In this document: positions 23,815 to 32,362 of the stretch, in pieces
How positions within the stretch are numbered: the stretch's first letter is position 1
Layout: the number at the start of each line of letters is the position of its first letter
NCBI GenBank assembly: GCA_002067975.1
Contig: MVRS01000235.1
Location: 1 to 43,631 of the forward strand
DNA: 43,631 bases
Origin: Syntrophorhabdus sp. PtaU1.Bin058
GTDB lineage: Bacteria > Desulfobacterota > Syntrophorhabdia > Syntrophorhabdales > Syntrophorhabdaceae
Reading direction: 5' to 3'
Notes under the pieces: generated by a model
The model's database searches: none
The model's input: the letters and a program-made list of their open reading frames with translations, nothing else
Told to the model about the DNA's origin: nothing
Made by a program: the position numbers and the translations under genes

Positions 23815-24552
23815 ATGAGCTTCTACGGTACGGTAAGCGGGAAATTTGTCAACGAGAGGAGATTCGATATTATCACCAATAATATGGCAAATGCGCTTAC
23901 TGCCGGCTATAAGGCGTCAAGGCCTGCATTCAGCATGATGACGAGCGATAATGCGATGGGTACGGGCAACAACGAGTTAAGGAACACCTATGTCGGCGTT
24001 TATGACACATTTACTGATTTTTCTGACGCCCCGATCATTGAAAGCGGTTCTACGTTCGATTGCGCCATTGACGGTCACGGTTTTTTTGTCGTAGAAGGGG
24101 AAAACGGCAACATGTACACGAGAAACGGACAGTTTACGCTGGATAGCAACAACCGACTCGTAACGATGAGCGGCGACCCGGTGCTGGGAAACGGCGGCCC
24201 CATTACGATTGATATCAGCAGTGCCCAGGACAAGACAATATCCATCGAACGGGACGGCTCGATATTTGTCGGCAAGGACTTGATCGATACCTTGAAGATC
24301 GTGGATTTCGATGACAAACAATACCTTAGACCTGCCGGAAGAAGCCTGTTCATGAACGTAAACGGTGCAAACCAGGAGAAGACGGCGGAGTCGTTTTCAG
24401 TGAAACAGGGTTCCTATGAGGCCTCAAACGTTAACATCTTCAAGGAAATGATAGATATGATCCACACGTTGCGGGCATATGAATGCTACACGAAGGTAGA
24501 CCAGTTCTTCTCCGATATGTACTCGAAACTCGTGGATCTGGGTAAGTTTTAG
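23815..24552 (+). CDS. flgF: Flagellar proximal rod protein FlgF
   Basis: 245 residues from 23815. The N-terminus MSFYGTVSGKFVNERRFDIITNNMANALTAGYKASR matches the rod-protein pattern, and the C-terminus (ASNVNIFKEMIDMIHTLRAYECYTKVDQFFSDMYSKL) packs against it in the rod. FlgF is a proximal rod subunit in the periplasm. In-frame codons reach back to 23662, but that stretch is the repeat element and lies upstream of the sigma54 transcript start, so 23815 is preferred. No ribosome site precedes it. flgG follows 9 bp later with GGAGGG. Confidence 0.9.
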   Translation: MSFYGTVSGKFVNERRFDIITNNMANALTAGYKASRPAFSMMTSDNAMGTGNNELRNTYVGVYDTFTDFSDAPIIESGSTFDCAIDGHGFFVVEGENGNMYTRNGQFTLDSNNRLVTMSGDPVLGNGGPITIDISSAQDKTISIERDGSIFVGKDLIDTLKIVDFDDKQYLRPAGRSLFMNVNGANQEKTAESFSVKQGSYEASNVNIFKEMIDMIHTLRAYECYTKVDQFFSDMYSKLVDLGKF

Positions 24553-24561
24553 GAGGGAGTA

Positions 24562-25350
24562 ATGATAAGGGCTTTATGGACAGCCGGGACAGGGATGAAT
24601 GTGCAGCAGGTGAACCTCGACGTTATAGCGAACAATATCGCAAACGTCAATACGAACGGGTTCAAAAGATCGCGGGCAGATTTCCAGGACCTGATGTATC
24701 AGACGTTGAGGCTCCAGGGGACCAAGACGGGCAACGGGAACCAGGTGCCGACAGGGATCCAGATAGGGCTCGGTGCTATGCTCTCTGCTGTCCAGAAGAT
24801 CTTCCAGCAGGGCGATTACCAGAATACAGAGAATGAACTTGATGTGGCCATCCAGGGAAACGGTTTCCTGCAGGTCACCCTTCCCTCAGGGGACAAGGCC
24901 TACACGCGTTCCGGTGCCTTGAAGAGTGACTCCGAGGGGAGGATAGTCACATCGGACGGCTACCTCCTGGAACCGAACATCACAATCCCGCAAAAGACGC
25001 TCAATATCTCCATTGAAGCGGACGGCACCGTATCCGCACTTGTTCAGGGCCAGTCGAGCCCGCAGCAGATCGGTAAGATCGAGCTTGCGACCTTCGCAAA
25101 TCCCACGGGTTTAAGGGCGATCGGAAAGAATCTCTTTATGGAATCGGACGCAAGCGGTACCCCGACGACAGGCAAGCCCGGGGACGAGGGAATGGGGACA
25201 TTGCTTCAGGGATACCTTGAGATGTCGAATGTGAATGTCATGCAGGAGATGGTCAACCTTATCATAGGACAGAGGGCGTATGAGGTAAATTCAAAGGCCA
25301 TTCAGGCCGCCGATGAGATGCTCCAGATGGCAAACAATATAAGGAGATAA
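24562..25350 (+). CDS. flgG: Flagellar distal rod protein FlgG
   Basis: 262 residues, the usual FlgG length. N-terminal [44 protein letters not shown] and C-terminal [46 protein letters not shown] are textbook. FlgG forms the distal rod, which crosses the peptidoglycan and is surrounded by the P and L rings encoded just downstream. Ribosome site AGGAGGG. The flgA start codon follows the stop after 1 bp. Confidence 0.98.
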   Translation: MIRALWTAGTGMNVQQVNLDVIANNIANVNTNGFKRSRADFQDLMYQTLRLQGTKTGNGNQVPTGIQIGLGAMLSAVQKIFQQGDYQNTENELDVAIQGNGFLQVTLPSGDKAYTRSGALKSDSEGRIVTSDGYLLEPNITIPQKTLNISIEADGTVSALVQGQSSPQQIGKIELATFANPTGLRAIGKNLFMESDASGTPTTGKPGDEGMGTLLQGYLEMSNVNVMQEMVNLIIGQRAYEVNSKAIQAADEMLQMANNIRR

Positions 25351-25351
25351 C

Positions 25352-26137
25352 GTGAAAAGCAGCCATCAGCCATCAGCCATCAGCTATCAGCAGATAACAA
25401 ACAGCAGAGAGCGAGGAGCGAGGAGCGGGAGGCGTACTTTTCTGAATCTGTTTTTTCTCTGGTTTTTGTTGTCCGTTCTTTGTTGTCTGTTCTTTGCCGC
25501 TTTGGTGTCTGCCCAGAACCAGTCGGTTATCGAGGCAAGGCTTACGAGGTTTATAAAACAGATATACAACGAAGACGATGATGTGCGTATCAAATTTAAC
25601 CCCATAACAATCTCACAGAACGAAAAAACAAAGATCGGGAATATAAGCTTTCTCGAGATGCCCGATGCAACCGGCGCCGGCATCTGTTCCCTGGAGCTCG
25701 ATCAGGGCGGCGGGAGGACGAGGAACCTCCATGTGCCCTTCAGGGTGTTTACAAAGAGGAAGATATTCGTGATGAGAAATCCCGGTAGCCGGGGAGACGT
25801 TATAGGCAACACCGATATTACCGTGAAAGAGATATATTTAAGCGGCAGGAAAAATGAGTACCCGGCGACAATCGAAGATGTTGTCGGAAGGGTGCTGAAA
25901 AGGGACATCGCCGCGAATACGGTCGTTACGAAGCAGGTCCTTGAGGAACAGATCGCTTTACAGAGGGGGAACCAGGTCAATATCGTTGCCGAGACCAAAA
26001 GGTTGCTTGTCCGGACGAAAGGCAAGGCGATCGACAAGGGGAGGATAGGCGACACGATACGGGTCAGGAATGTTGCCTCCGGCAAGGAACTTATGGGCAG
26101 GGTTACCAGCAGCGATACCGTAGTAGTACAGTTTTAG
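25352..26137 (+). CDS. flgA: Flagellar P-ring assembly chaperone FlgA with repeat-derived N-terminus
   Basis: 261 residues from a GTG with AAGGAG 6 bases upstream. The C-terminal SAF-type domain is clear (FVMRNPGSRGDVIGNTDITVKEIYLSGR, VVGRVLKRDIAANTVVTKQVLEE, GDTIRVRNVASGKELMGRV). FlgA is the periplasmic chaperone for FlgI. The first ~31 residues (SSHQPSAISYQQ...RERGARSGRRT) are encoded by heptad arrays and precede the hydrophobic core FLLSVLCCLFFAALVSA, partly encoded by a 14-bp repeat. The signal peptide thus has an unusually long basic n-region. No start codon fits better downstream. Confidence 0.9.
   Translation: MKSSHQPSAISYQQITNSRERGARSGRRTFLNLFFLWFLLSVLCCLFFAALVSAQNQSVIEARLTRFIKQIYNEDDDVRIKFNPITISQNEKTKIGNISFLEMPDATGAGICSLELDQGGGRTRNLHVPFRVFTKRKIFVMRNPGSRGDVIGNTDITVKEIYLSGRKNEYPATIEDVVGRVLKRDIAANTVVTKQVLEEQIALQRGNQVNIVAETKRLLVRTKGKAIDKGRIGDTIRVRNVASGKELMGRVTSSDTVVVQF
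25364..25492. repeat. Heptad arrays inside the flgA 5' coding region
   Basis: CATCAGC three times and TATCAGC (25364-25391); GAGCGAG twice and GAGCGGG (25409-25429); a 14-bp tandem TTTGTTGTCCGTTC / TTTGTTGTCTGTTC (25465-25492), i.e. two heptads per unit. All are read in frame in flgA. Confidence 0.88.
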
Positions 26138-26145
26138 GAGACATC

Positions 26146-26850
26146 ATGAAGATACATGGAATAGTTATATGCGTTGTCGGTTCATTGGTTGCCCTTGCAG
26201 GCTGCGACACCCTGCAGCAATCCCGCATCAAGGACGAGCCCTTTGTCATAGAGAGCACGTATAAATATGCAAAGCCTGCCCCCGTGGACCTTAAACCCGG
26301 GAGTATCTGGAAAGGCGATAACAACAGCAACAGCCTCTTCGGAGATCAAAGGGCGAAGGGCATCGGCGATATCGTAACCGTAAAGATAGTTGAGGTGTCG
26401 CAGGCAACGGAAAAGGCAACGACGGACACAAAGCGGTCGGGTGCGGTCCAGCTCGGCGTCCCTAACTTCTTCGGGCTGGAGACAAACAATATACCGTCGA
26501 GTATAAGCACCGACAAGTTCGTCAAGGCAGATACGAAGAATGACTTTAACGGTGAGGGTGAAACGACACGGACCGGTTCGTTGAGCGCCACCATTGCAGC
26601 AAGGGTCGTTGACGTTATGCCCAACGGCAACCTTGCCATAGAGGGGAAGAGGGAGATAAGCGTCAACAAGGAGAAGAAAGAGATATTGTTCCAGGGGATC
26701 GTGAGGCCGAAGGACATTGCCTATGACAACTCTATCCTTTCAACCCAGGTTGCGGACGCGAAGATCATCTATACGGGGATAGGGGTACTCGGTGAAAAAC
26801 AGAGTCCCGGATGGCTTGCGAGGATATTCGATATAGTCTGGCCTTTTTAA
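26146..26850 (+). CDS. flgH: Flagellar L-ring lipoprotein FlgH
   Basis: 234 residues. Lipoprotein signal peptide with lipobox LAGC; the lipidated Cys is residue 20. The body carries the FlgH pattern GSIWKGDNNSNSLFGDQRAKGIGDIVTVKIVE, then GNLAIEGKREISVNKEKKEILFQGIVRPKDI. FlgH forms the L ring in the outer membrane, so its presence shows a diderm cell. Ribosome site TAGGAG precedes the ATG. It lies between flgA and flgI. Confidence 0.97.
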   Translation: MKIHGIVICVVGSLVALAGCDTLQQSRIKDEPFVIESTYKYAKPAPVDLKPGSIWKGDNNSNSLFGDQRAKGIGDIVTVKIVEVSQATEKATTDTKRSGAVQLGVPNFFGLETNNIPSSISTDKFVKADTKNDFNGEGETTRTGSLSATIAARVVDVMPNGNLAIEGKREISVNKEKKEILFQGIVRPKDIAYDNSILSTQVADAKIIYTGIGVLGEKQSPGWLARIFDIVWPF

Positions 26851-26894
26851 GTGCGGCTGAGAGCTATGTACACATATAACGGACAGCGAGGACA

Positions 26895-28055
26895 ATGAAA
26901 AAGATAGCCGAAGCGACCGAATACCTTATATGCAGACGGAAAAAGGAGAGCATCGTATATTTTCTTCTGTTTTTTGCATGCTGCATGGTCGTATTCTTTA
27001 TCATCTCTGCGAGGAACGCAGGCGCAGCCCGCATCAAAGAGCTTGGCAATATCAACGGGGTGAGGTCAAACCAGTTGATCGGGTACGGACTTGTCGTGGG
27101 GCTGAACGGGACAGGCGACAAATCGAATACCCTTTTTACATTCCAATCGCTTGCCAACCTGCTCGACCGGATGGGGGTAAAGGTAGACCCGAGGTCCACA
27201 AAGGTAAACAATGTGGCTGCGGTCATGGTAACCGCCGACCTGCCTCCTTTTGCAAAGACGGGCAACAGGATCGATGCCGTAATCTCCTCGATAGGGGATG
27301 CCAAGAGCATAGAAGGGGGCGTCCTCCTCCTTACGCAGCTTAAAGGGGCCGACGGCGAGGTCTATGGGATCGCCCAGGGGTCTATAGTGGTCGGTGGTTT
27401 CCTGGCAGGCGGCACCGGGGCCTCCATACAGAAGAACCATCCTACCGTAGGCAGGATCGTAAACGGGGTGTCGATCGAGAAGGAAGTCCCTTATGAGCAC
27501 CTGAAAACGGAAACCGTCGTTGTCTCCCTGAAGATGCCCGATTTTACAAATGCGAGAAAGATAGTCGACCGTATCAATGAGGTCTTTGCCGGTTCCGCCT
27601 ATGCCAAAGACGGCGGGACAATAAACGTTACAATCCCGGATGCGCTTAAACATAACCCGGTGAAGTTCCTTGCCATGCTCGAAGGCCTTGAGATCAAGCC
27701 CGATAACATTGCCAAGATAGTCGTTGATGAAAAGACCGGGACCGTGGTGATAGGCGAAAACGTCAGAATATCGACGGTTGCGATCTCCCACGGCAATATA
27801 AGCGTCCAGATCAAGGAAGACCAGAAGGTCAGCCAACCCATGCCGTTTTCAGGCGGTACGACGGTGACGACGCCGGACACGCAGATGAAGGTTGAGGAAG
27901 AAAAGGGCCACTTCCTGGTCATGGAGGGCGGCATCTCCATAAGGGAACTGGTGAATGCGTTAAATGCAATCGGGGTATCCACCAGGGACGTTATAACGAT
28001 ATTGCAGACGATAAAGGCTGCCGGCGCACTCCATGCGGACCTGGAGGTAATCTGA
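26895..28055 (+). CDS. flgI: Flagellar P-ring protein FlgI
   Basis: 386 residues. A long signal peptide (hydrophobic core about residues 20-40) leads into the mature start ARIKELGNINGVRSNQLIGYGLVVGLNGTGD. Other family segments: MVTADLPPFAKTGNRIDAVISSIGDAKS, GGFLAGGTGASIQKNHPTVGRI, and the C-terminal VRELVNALNAIGVSTRDVITILQTIKAAGALHADLEVI-like end. FlgI forms the P ring in the peptidoglycan layer with help from FlgA. GAGG lies a few bases before the ATG. The gap after flgH (44 bp) shows no terminator. Confidence 0.98.
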   Translation: MKKIAEATEYLICRRKKESIVYFLLFFACCMVVFFIISARNAGAARIKELGNINGVRSNQLIGYGLVVGLNGTGDKSNTLFTFQSLANLLDRMGVKVDPRSTKVNNVAAVMVTADLPPFAKTGNRIDAVISSIGDAKSIEGGVLLLTQLKGADGEVYGIAQGSIVVGGFLAGGTGASIQKNHPTVGRIVNGVSIEKEVPYEHLKTETVVVSLKMPDFTNARKIVDRINEVFAGSAYAKDGGTINVTIPDALKHNPVKFLAMLEGLEIKPDNIAKIVVDEKTGTVVIGENVRISTVAISHGNISVQIKEDQKVSQPMPFSGGTTVTTPDTQMKVEEEKGHFLVMEGGISIRELVNALNAIGVSTRDVITILQTIKAAGALHADLEVI

Positions 28056-28073
28056 GATGACCGCGGTGAAGAA

Positions 28074-28391
28074 ATGAGCGATGCGATAAATGCCATAACG
28101 GGAAACAGGCTGATTACCGGCGACCCCGTGTCGGAGATTGCGGGCCGGAAACAGGATATGGATAAAGCAGATAAGGAAAAGGTCTGTGAAAATTTTGAAT
28201 CCTTTATGATATTCGTTGTGTTGAAAAACCTTGAAAAGACGGCGAAGTTTGGAGAAAAGGAATCTCAGGAACAGAACTACATGTCGATCGCATACGAAAA
28301 GGTCGGCGATTACCTCGCAAAGAAAGGGATCGGGATCAAAGAGATGCTGATGAGATATGTTGACAGAGAAAATACTAAAGTTTTTAAGTGA
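28074..28391 (+). CDS. flgJ: FlgJ-type rod-binding protein without muramidase domain
   Basis: 105 residues, corresponding only to the N-terminal rod-binding domain of FlgJ (KVCENFESFMIFVVLKNLEKTAKFGEKESQEQNYMSIAYEKVGDYLAKKGIGI). In enteric bacteria FlgJ also has a C-terminal peptidoglycan hydrolase; that half is absent, as in many Desulfobacterota and Alphaproteobacteria where another enzyme supplies it. It acts as the rod cap in the periplasm. Its last codons (Thr-Lys-Val-Phe) contain the -35 box of the flgM promoter. Confidence 0.88.
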   Translation: MSDAINAITGNRLITGDPVSEIAGRKQDMDKADKEKVCENFESFMIFVVLKNLEKTAKFGEKESQEQNYMSIAYEKVGDYLAKKGIGIKEMLMRYVDRENTKVFK

Positions 28392-28402
28392 AATGCCGAT
28401 AA
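28376..28402 (+). promoter_or_regulatory. Perfect sigma28 promoter of flgM
   Basis: TAAAGTTT (28376-28383), 11 bp, GCCGATAA (28395-28402): 16 of 16 consensus bases. The -35 lies within the flgJ coding end and the -10 just after its stop. Start near 28409 gives a ~20-nt leader with AAAAAGGAGGTG. Confidence 0.95.
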
Positions 28403-28430
28403 TCCGGGTAAGTGAAAAAGGAGGTGCTCA

Positions 28431-28733
28431 ATGAAGATAGGGAATGATAAAAAGACCAACCTTCTTGACCTTATGCAGGCAAGTCAGATCAAGCACCAGA
28501 AAGACCCCGGTATTGAAAAGAAAAAGACAGAAGAGTCTCTGGATAAGGTTGAGCTGTCTGTAAACAAGAAGGAGATCGAGAAGATAAAGGAAAGGGTGCA
28601 GGCTACCCCTGCTGTCGATCAGGAAAAGATAAACGCCGTTAAAGATGCCATCCGTAACGAGACGTACAATATCAGGGGAGAGCTTGTGGCTAAGAGCATC
28701 ATAAAAAATAACCTCCTTGACGAGATACTGTGA
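28431..28733 (+). CDS. flgM: Anti-sigma28 factor FlgM
   Basis: 100 residues, charged and largely disordered, with the FlgM C-terminal pattern (RVQATPAVDQEKINAVKDAIRNETYNIRGELVAKSIIKNNLLDEIL). FlgM binds FliA until the hook is finished, then leaves through the export gate, freeing sigma28. The gene follows a perfect sigma28 promoter, so FliA raises its own inhibitor (negative feedback). AAAGGAGG lies 6 bases before the ATG. flgN begins 1 bp after the stop. Confidence 0.96.
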   Translation: MKIGNDKKTNLLDLMQASQIKHQKDPGIEKKKTEESLDKVELSVNKKEIEKIKERVQATPAVDQEKINAVKDAIRNETYNIRGELVAKSIIKNNLLDEIL

Positions 28734-28734
28734 C

Positions 28735-29163
28735 ATGGATACGAAAATACTCATTGAAATCATGAAAAAAGAACACGAGACGCTCCGGGAATTCTTGAAG
28801 GTGCTGAATGAGGAGCGGGATTCGATCGTTTCCTTCTCGCTGGAAGGGATAATCCAGAAGAACAACCAGAAAGAGGAGCTTGTCAAACGGCTTGAATACC
28901 TGAAGAGAGAGAAGGAGAAGGCGCTCCCGGATATCGACCGGGAATTTCTTGCCACAAACAACGAATGGAAGGCGCTTTCAAAAAAGATCGAACACGCCGT
29001 CGGAGAGGTCCGTCCGGCACTTGAAAAGAACATGAAACTGCTATCCTTCTCGATAGACCACGTGAAATCGTCCATCGAACATATCATGAGTTTTATCAAC
29101 AGTACCATCGGTTACGGGAAGAAGAGGGAACATGCCCCCTTCCTCTTATCAAGGGTAGTGTAG
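28735..29163 (+). CDS. flgN: FlgN-type export chaperone for FlgK/FlgL
   Basis: 142 residues, all-helical and charged, with the FlgN-like pattern LREFLKVLNEERDSIVSFSLEGIIQKNNQKEELVKRLEYLKREKEKAL. FlgN holds the hook-filament junction proteins FlgK and FlgL for export; both are encoded immediately downstream. The ATG at 28735 is preferred to an in-frame TTG at 28717, which lies inside flgM; neither has a ribosome site, so coupling to flgM is likely. The stop is followed directly by flgK. Confidence 0.88.
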   Translation: MDTKILIEIMKKEHETLREFLKVLNEERDSIVSFSLEGIIQKNNQKEELVKRLEYLKREKEKALPDIDREFLATNNEWKALSKKIEHAVGEVRPALEKNMKLLSFSIDHVKSSIEHIMSFINSTIGYGKKREHAPFLLSRVV

Positions 29164-30552
29164 ATGAGCATATCTTCGATCCTGAACATCGCCAAGAACG
29201 CAATGTTTGCAAACCAGACGTCCCTTCAGGTCACTTCCAATAATATCGCGAACGTGAATACGGAAGGATACGCGAAACAGGAGGCTGTTTTTGAAGAGGG
29301 CGTGCCGGTATCGACGATTGCCGGTCTCCTGGGGTCCGGTGTCAAGATCAGCGAGATAGTTGCCTATTATGACAAATATATAGAAAAGATGATCACCGAC
29401 AAGAACACCACCCTTGAACAGCAGAAGACCGCCGAACAATATTTTACGAGGATTGAGAGCATATTGAATGAAGACAACTCGAACCTCACACAGGACGTTG
29501 TCGATTTTTTCAATAGCTGGCAGGAATTATCGACAGATCCGGCAAATACGTCAAACAGGCTGGCGGTAGTCGTAAACGGCCAGCAGCTGTCGAGCAAGAT
29601 ACGGTTCATGTATTCACAATTGAAGAGCCTCCAGACAGACGCCAATAACAATATCAAGCAGGAGGTTGACAGGATAAACAGGATAACCTCTTCGATCGCC
29701 GAGCTGAACCAGAAGATATTCGAGAGCAGTTCGGGAGGGGAGGGGGTCAACAAATACATAAACGAAAGGACCAACCTGCTTAAAGAGCTTTCCGCCAAGA
29801 TGGACATCATATCATTTGAAGACAGCGAAGGCAGGCTCACTATCATGACGAGCGGCGGGAAACCGCTTGTCGATTCGTCCCTTTCCTGGGACCTTGAGGC
29901 GCATGTAAACGATGACGGCATGTACAGCATCAGATGGCTCGGCGGTGCCGGGACTACCTACGACATAACAAACGAAATAAACGGCGGTTCCATCAATGCC
30001 CTTGTGTCCATAAGGGATACCTATATACCGGAATTTGTCGATAGCCTTGACGGTCTTGCCAAGGGGATTATCGAAGAGGTGAACGAGCTTCACACCACGG
30101 CATATAACCTTTACGGACAGACGGGGGTCAATTTTTTTAATGACATAACGGAGTATTATGCCAAGGATATAGACCTGACGGATGATATAAAGAACGACAT
30201 AAAGATGGTCGCCACAAGTTCATCGTCAACAAACCTCTACGACAACGATATCGCCCTCGGGATCGCTGCCCTCGGAGACAGCACGATCTTTGACGGCGGC
30301 CAATCTTCTGCGGTCACCTATATCACCTCAATAATCAGCAAGGCCGGTGAGTATACGAAGCAGGCGGAGGACCTCGCATCGTTCAATGAAGACACGATGA
30401 CGATCCTGCAGCAGGAGAGGGAGAGCGTGTCAGGGGTCTCCCTTGATGAGGAGATGGCGAACCTGATCAAATACCAGTATGCATTCCAGGCCTCGGCGAG
30501 ATTATTCAATGTAGCCGACGCACTCTTCCAGTCACTATTAGACATACAATAA
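29164..30552 (+). CDS. flgK: Hook-filament junction protein FlgK (HAP1)
   Basis: 462 residues. N-terminal [41 protein letters not shown] and C-terminal SVSGVSLDEEMANLIKYQYAFQASARLFNVADALFQSLLDIQ are diagnostic. FlgK is the first junction ring between hook and filament. It is shorter than the ~550-residue enteric form, with a smaller variable middle. It abuts flgN with no gap and is followed by flgL after 8 bp. Confidence 0.97.
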   Translation: MSISSILNIAKNAMFANQTSLQVTSNNIANVNTEGYAKQEAVFEEGVPVSTIAGLLGSGVKISEIVAYYDKYIEKMITDKNTTLEQQKTAEQYFTRIESILNEDNSNLTQDVVDFFNSWQELSTDPANTSNRLAVVVNGQQLSSKIRFMYSQLKSLQTDANNNIKQEVDRINRITSSIAELNQKIFESSSGGEGVNKYINERTNLLKELSAKMDIISFEDSEGRLTIMTSGGKPLVDSSLSWDLEAHVNDDGMYSIRWLGGAGTTYDITNEINGGSINALVSIRDTYIPEFVDSLDGLAKGIIEEVNELHTTAYNLYGQTGVNFFNDITEYYAKDIDLTDDIKNDIKMVATSSSSTNLYDNDIALGIAALGDSTIFDGGQSSAVTYITSIISKAGEYTKQAEDLASFNEDTMTILQQERESVSGVSLDEEMANLIKYQYAFQASARLFNVADALFQSLLDIQ

Positions 30553-30560
30553 GGTGGGCC

Positions 30561-32099
30561 ATGATAAGAGTCACCGATAAATTGAGATTTGACACCTTTA
30601 AACAGAATCTGATGTATATACAGAAGAGCATTGCCAGGAACCAGGACATGGTCAGCGCAGGCAAAAAGATCCTGGACCCCTCCGATGACTCGGTAGTCTT
30701 TTCAAAAAATGTTGAGATCCAGGCGACGAAGCAGCTCGATGTCCAGTTCCAGAGGAACCTCGGAAGGGCAAAGACCCTCAATTCACTCTACGAGACCTCC
30801 CTGACACAGATCAGCGACCTCTTGGCAAAGGCCGAGGAGATAGCTGTCAGCGCTACCTCCGAGACGAGCACTGCGGAAACGAGGAGATATGCAAGCGAAG
30901 AGATAAAGGGCATTATCGAGCACCTTGTTACTGTTGCCAATTCGAAGCTCGGGAATACCTATATATTCAGCGGGAAAAAACTTACCACGACCGCCTTTAC
31001 CCTCAATGCCGATTATACGGTCGATTTTAACGGGTCCAACGATGTCCAGCAGATATATGTCGATGCGGGCGAAAGGAGCGACCTGGGGCTTTCAGGGAAC
31101 GGTGTATTCTATACAAACGATGCCTATGCGTACTACGGGAACAGCTATACCGGCAGCGTTTACTCAAACAGCTACTACAAGACGGACAACAGCCGCTTTC
31201 TTGTCAACATCACCGGCGCAGGTGTCCCCGGCACTGCGACGTACCAGTATTCGACGGACGGGGGGACGACCTGGAACGGTTCGGACCTTACGACCGCTAC
31301 CATCTCAGCGACGGCATCACAATACGTAATAGACGGGACGAACAACAAGATCGTCTTTAATGACGGGACCTCCGACTATACGGTCACTATCGGCCCGGGC
31401 ACATACACGGCCGACGGACTGGCCGCTGCGATAAAGGCGGGGATGGAGGGCGCAACGGCCGCCGCCGATTCGTATTCGGTGACGTACGATGCCGCTACGG
31501 GGAAATTTGCCATCCGCAACGATGACAATGCAGCCAATCCCGGCACCGTTACCCTGAAATGGTCCGATGCAAACTCCACGGCAGCGGGCATCCTCGGGTT
31601 CGATACCGTGGACAAAGAGATAGGAAAAGGCAAGACAATCAACGGCGATTACCTCGGCGGGATGTTTATAGACGGCGCCGGTGTGGCCAATTCAACGAAT
31701 AAAGGGACAAAGATGGTCTTCGGCGCTACGGGGACCTTGGCTGCTGACGATAAGTTCCTCGACGAGATAAGCGCCTTTGACGTACTGAAAAAACTGAAAG
31801 ACGGGCTTGAAAGCGACGATACGGATACCATCTCGGAGACGTTGAGGGACCTCAAGATAGTCATGGAGGAGGTTGAAAAGAACCTCGTGGAGACGGGGAC
31901 CTTCGGCAACCAGATCGACTCCCTGATAAACGAGAAGTCGGACAGGGCCACGCTGTACGACGAGATAACGGCAGAGATGATGGATTCTGATCTCGGCCAG
32001 TTGACAGTGGACTTCAACACCCTCACCAATACGTACCAGGCCCTGATATACGCAATGTCAAAGATGCAGAGCATGACCATCCTGAATTATTTAAAGTAA
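30561..32099 (+). CDS. flgL: Hook-filament junction protein FlgL (HAP3) with large insert
   Basis: 512 residues, against about 300 in enteric bacteria. N-terminal flagellin-like helices (MIRVTDKLRFDTFKQNLMYIQKSIARNQDMVSAGKKI) and C-terminal helix (LTVDFNTLTNTYQALIYAMSKMQSMTILNYLK) frame the family. The extra ~200 residues (about 175-385) are Thr/Ser/Gly/Tyr-rich beta sequence with two similar motifs (TISATASQYVIDGTNNKIVFNDG, GTYTADGLAAAIKAGM), as in flagellin-IN domains. Such exposed inserts often vary and may be glycosylated (inference). Confidence 0.95.
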   Translation: MIRVTDKLRFDTFKQNLMYIQKSIARNQDMVSAGKKILDPSDDSVVFSKNVEIQATKQLDVQFQRNLGRAKTLNSLYETSLTQISDLLAKAEEIAVSATSETSTAETRRYASEEIKGIIEHLVTVANSKLGNTYIFSGKKLTTTAFTLNADYTVDFNGSNDVQQIYVDAGERSDLGLSGNGVFYTNDAYAYYGNSYTGSVYSNSYYKTDNSRFLVNITGAGVPGTATYQYSTDGGTTWNGSDLTTATISATASQYVIDGTNNKIVFNDGTSDYTVTIGPGTYTADGLAAAIKAGMEGATAAADSYSVTYDAATGKFAIRNDDNAANPGTVTLKWSDANSTAAGILGFDTVDKEIGKGKTINGDYLGGMFIDGAGVANSTNKGTKMVFGATGTLAADDKFLDEISAFDVLKKLKDGLESDDTDTISETLRDLKIVMEEVEKNLVETGTFGNQIDSLINEKSDRATLYDEITAEMMDSDLGQLTVDFNTLTNTYQALIYAMSKMQSMTILNYLK

Positions 32100-32128
32100 A
32101 AATCAGTGTTTTATGTTATAAGAGATGG

Positions 32129-32356
32129 ATGCTTATCCTGTCGAGAAAAAAAGACGAAACGATCCTGATCAAGGGGGCTGACGCAGAGATCAGGGTTATG
32201 GTCGTCGAAGTGGGAAAGGGAAAGATACGACTCGGTATCGATGCACCGAAAGGTTATGTCATCGTACGCGAGGAACTCTTAGAGGAGGTCCAGAGAGAAA
32301 ACCGGATGTCCGCGCTGTCGGATATCGAGGCGATAAGACACATGCTCGTCCGGTAG
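32129..32356 (+). CDS. csrA: Carbon storage/translation regulator CsrA
   Basis: 75 residues. MLILSRKKDETILIKG...IRVMVVEVGKGKIRLGIDAPKGYVIVREELLEEVQREN is the standard CsrA fold, including the RNA-binding edges LILSRK and RLGIDAP-VVRE region. It is an RNA-binding dimer that blocks translation at GGA motifs over ribosome sites. With FliW next door it forms the flagellin homeostasis switch known in Bacillus and Campylobacter. Upstream ribosome site is weak (AGAG). It follows flgL by 29 bp with no terminator, so sigma28 transcription should reach it. Confidence 0.98.
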   Translation: MLILSRKKDETILIKGADAEIRVMVVEVGKGKIRLGIDAPKGYVIVREELLEEVQRENRMSALSDIEAIRHMLVR

Positions 32357-32362
32357 GTTGAT

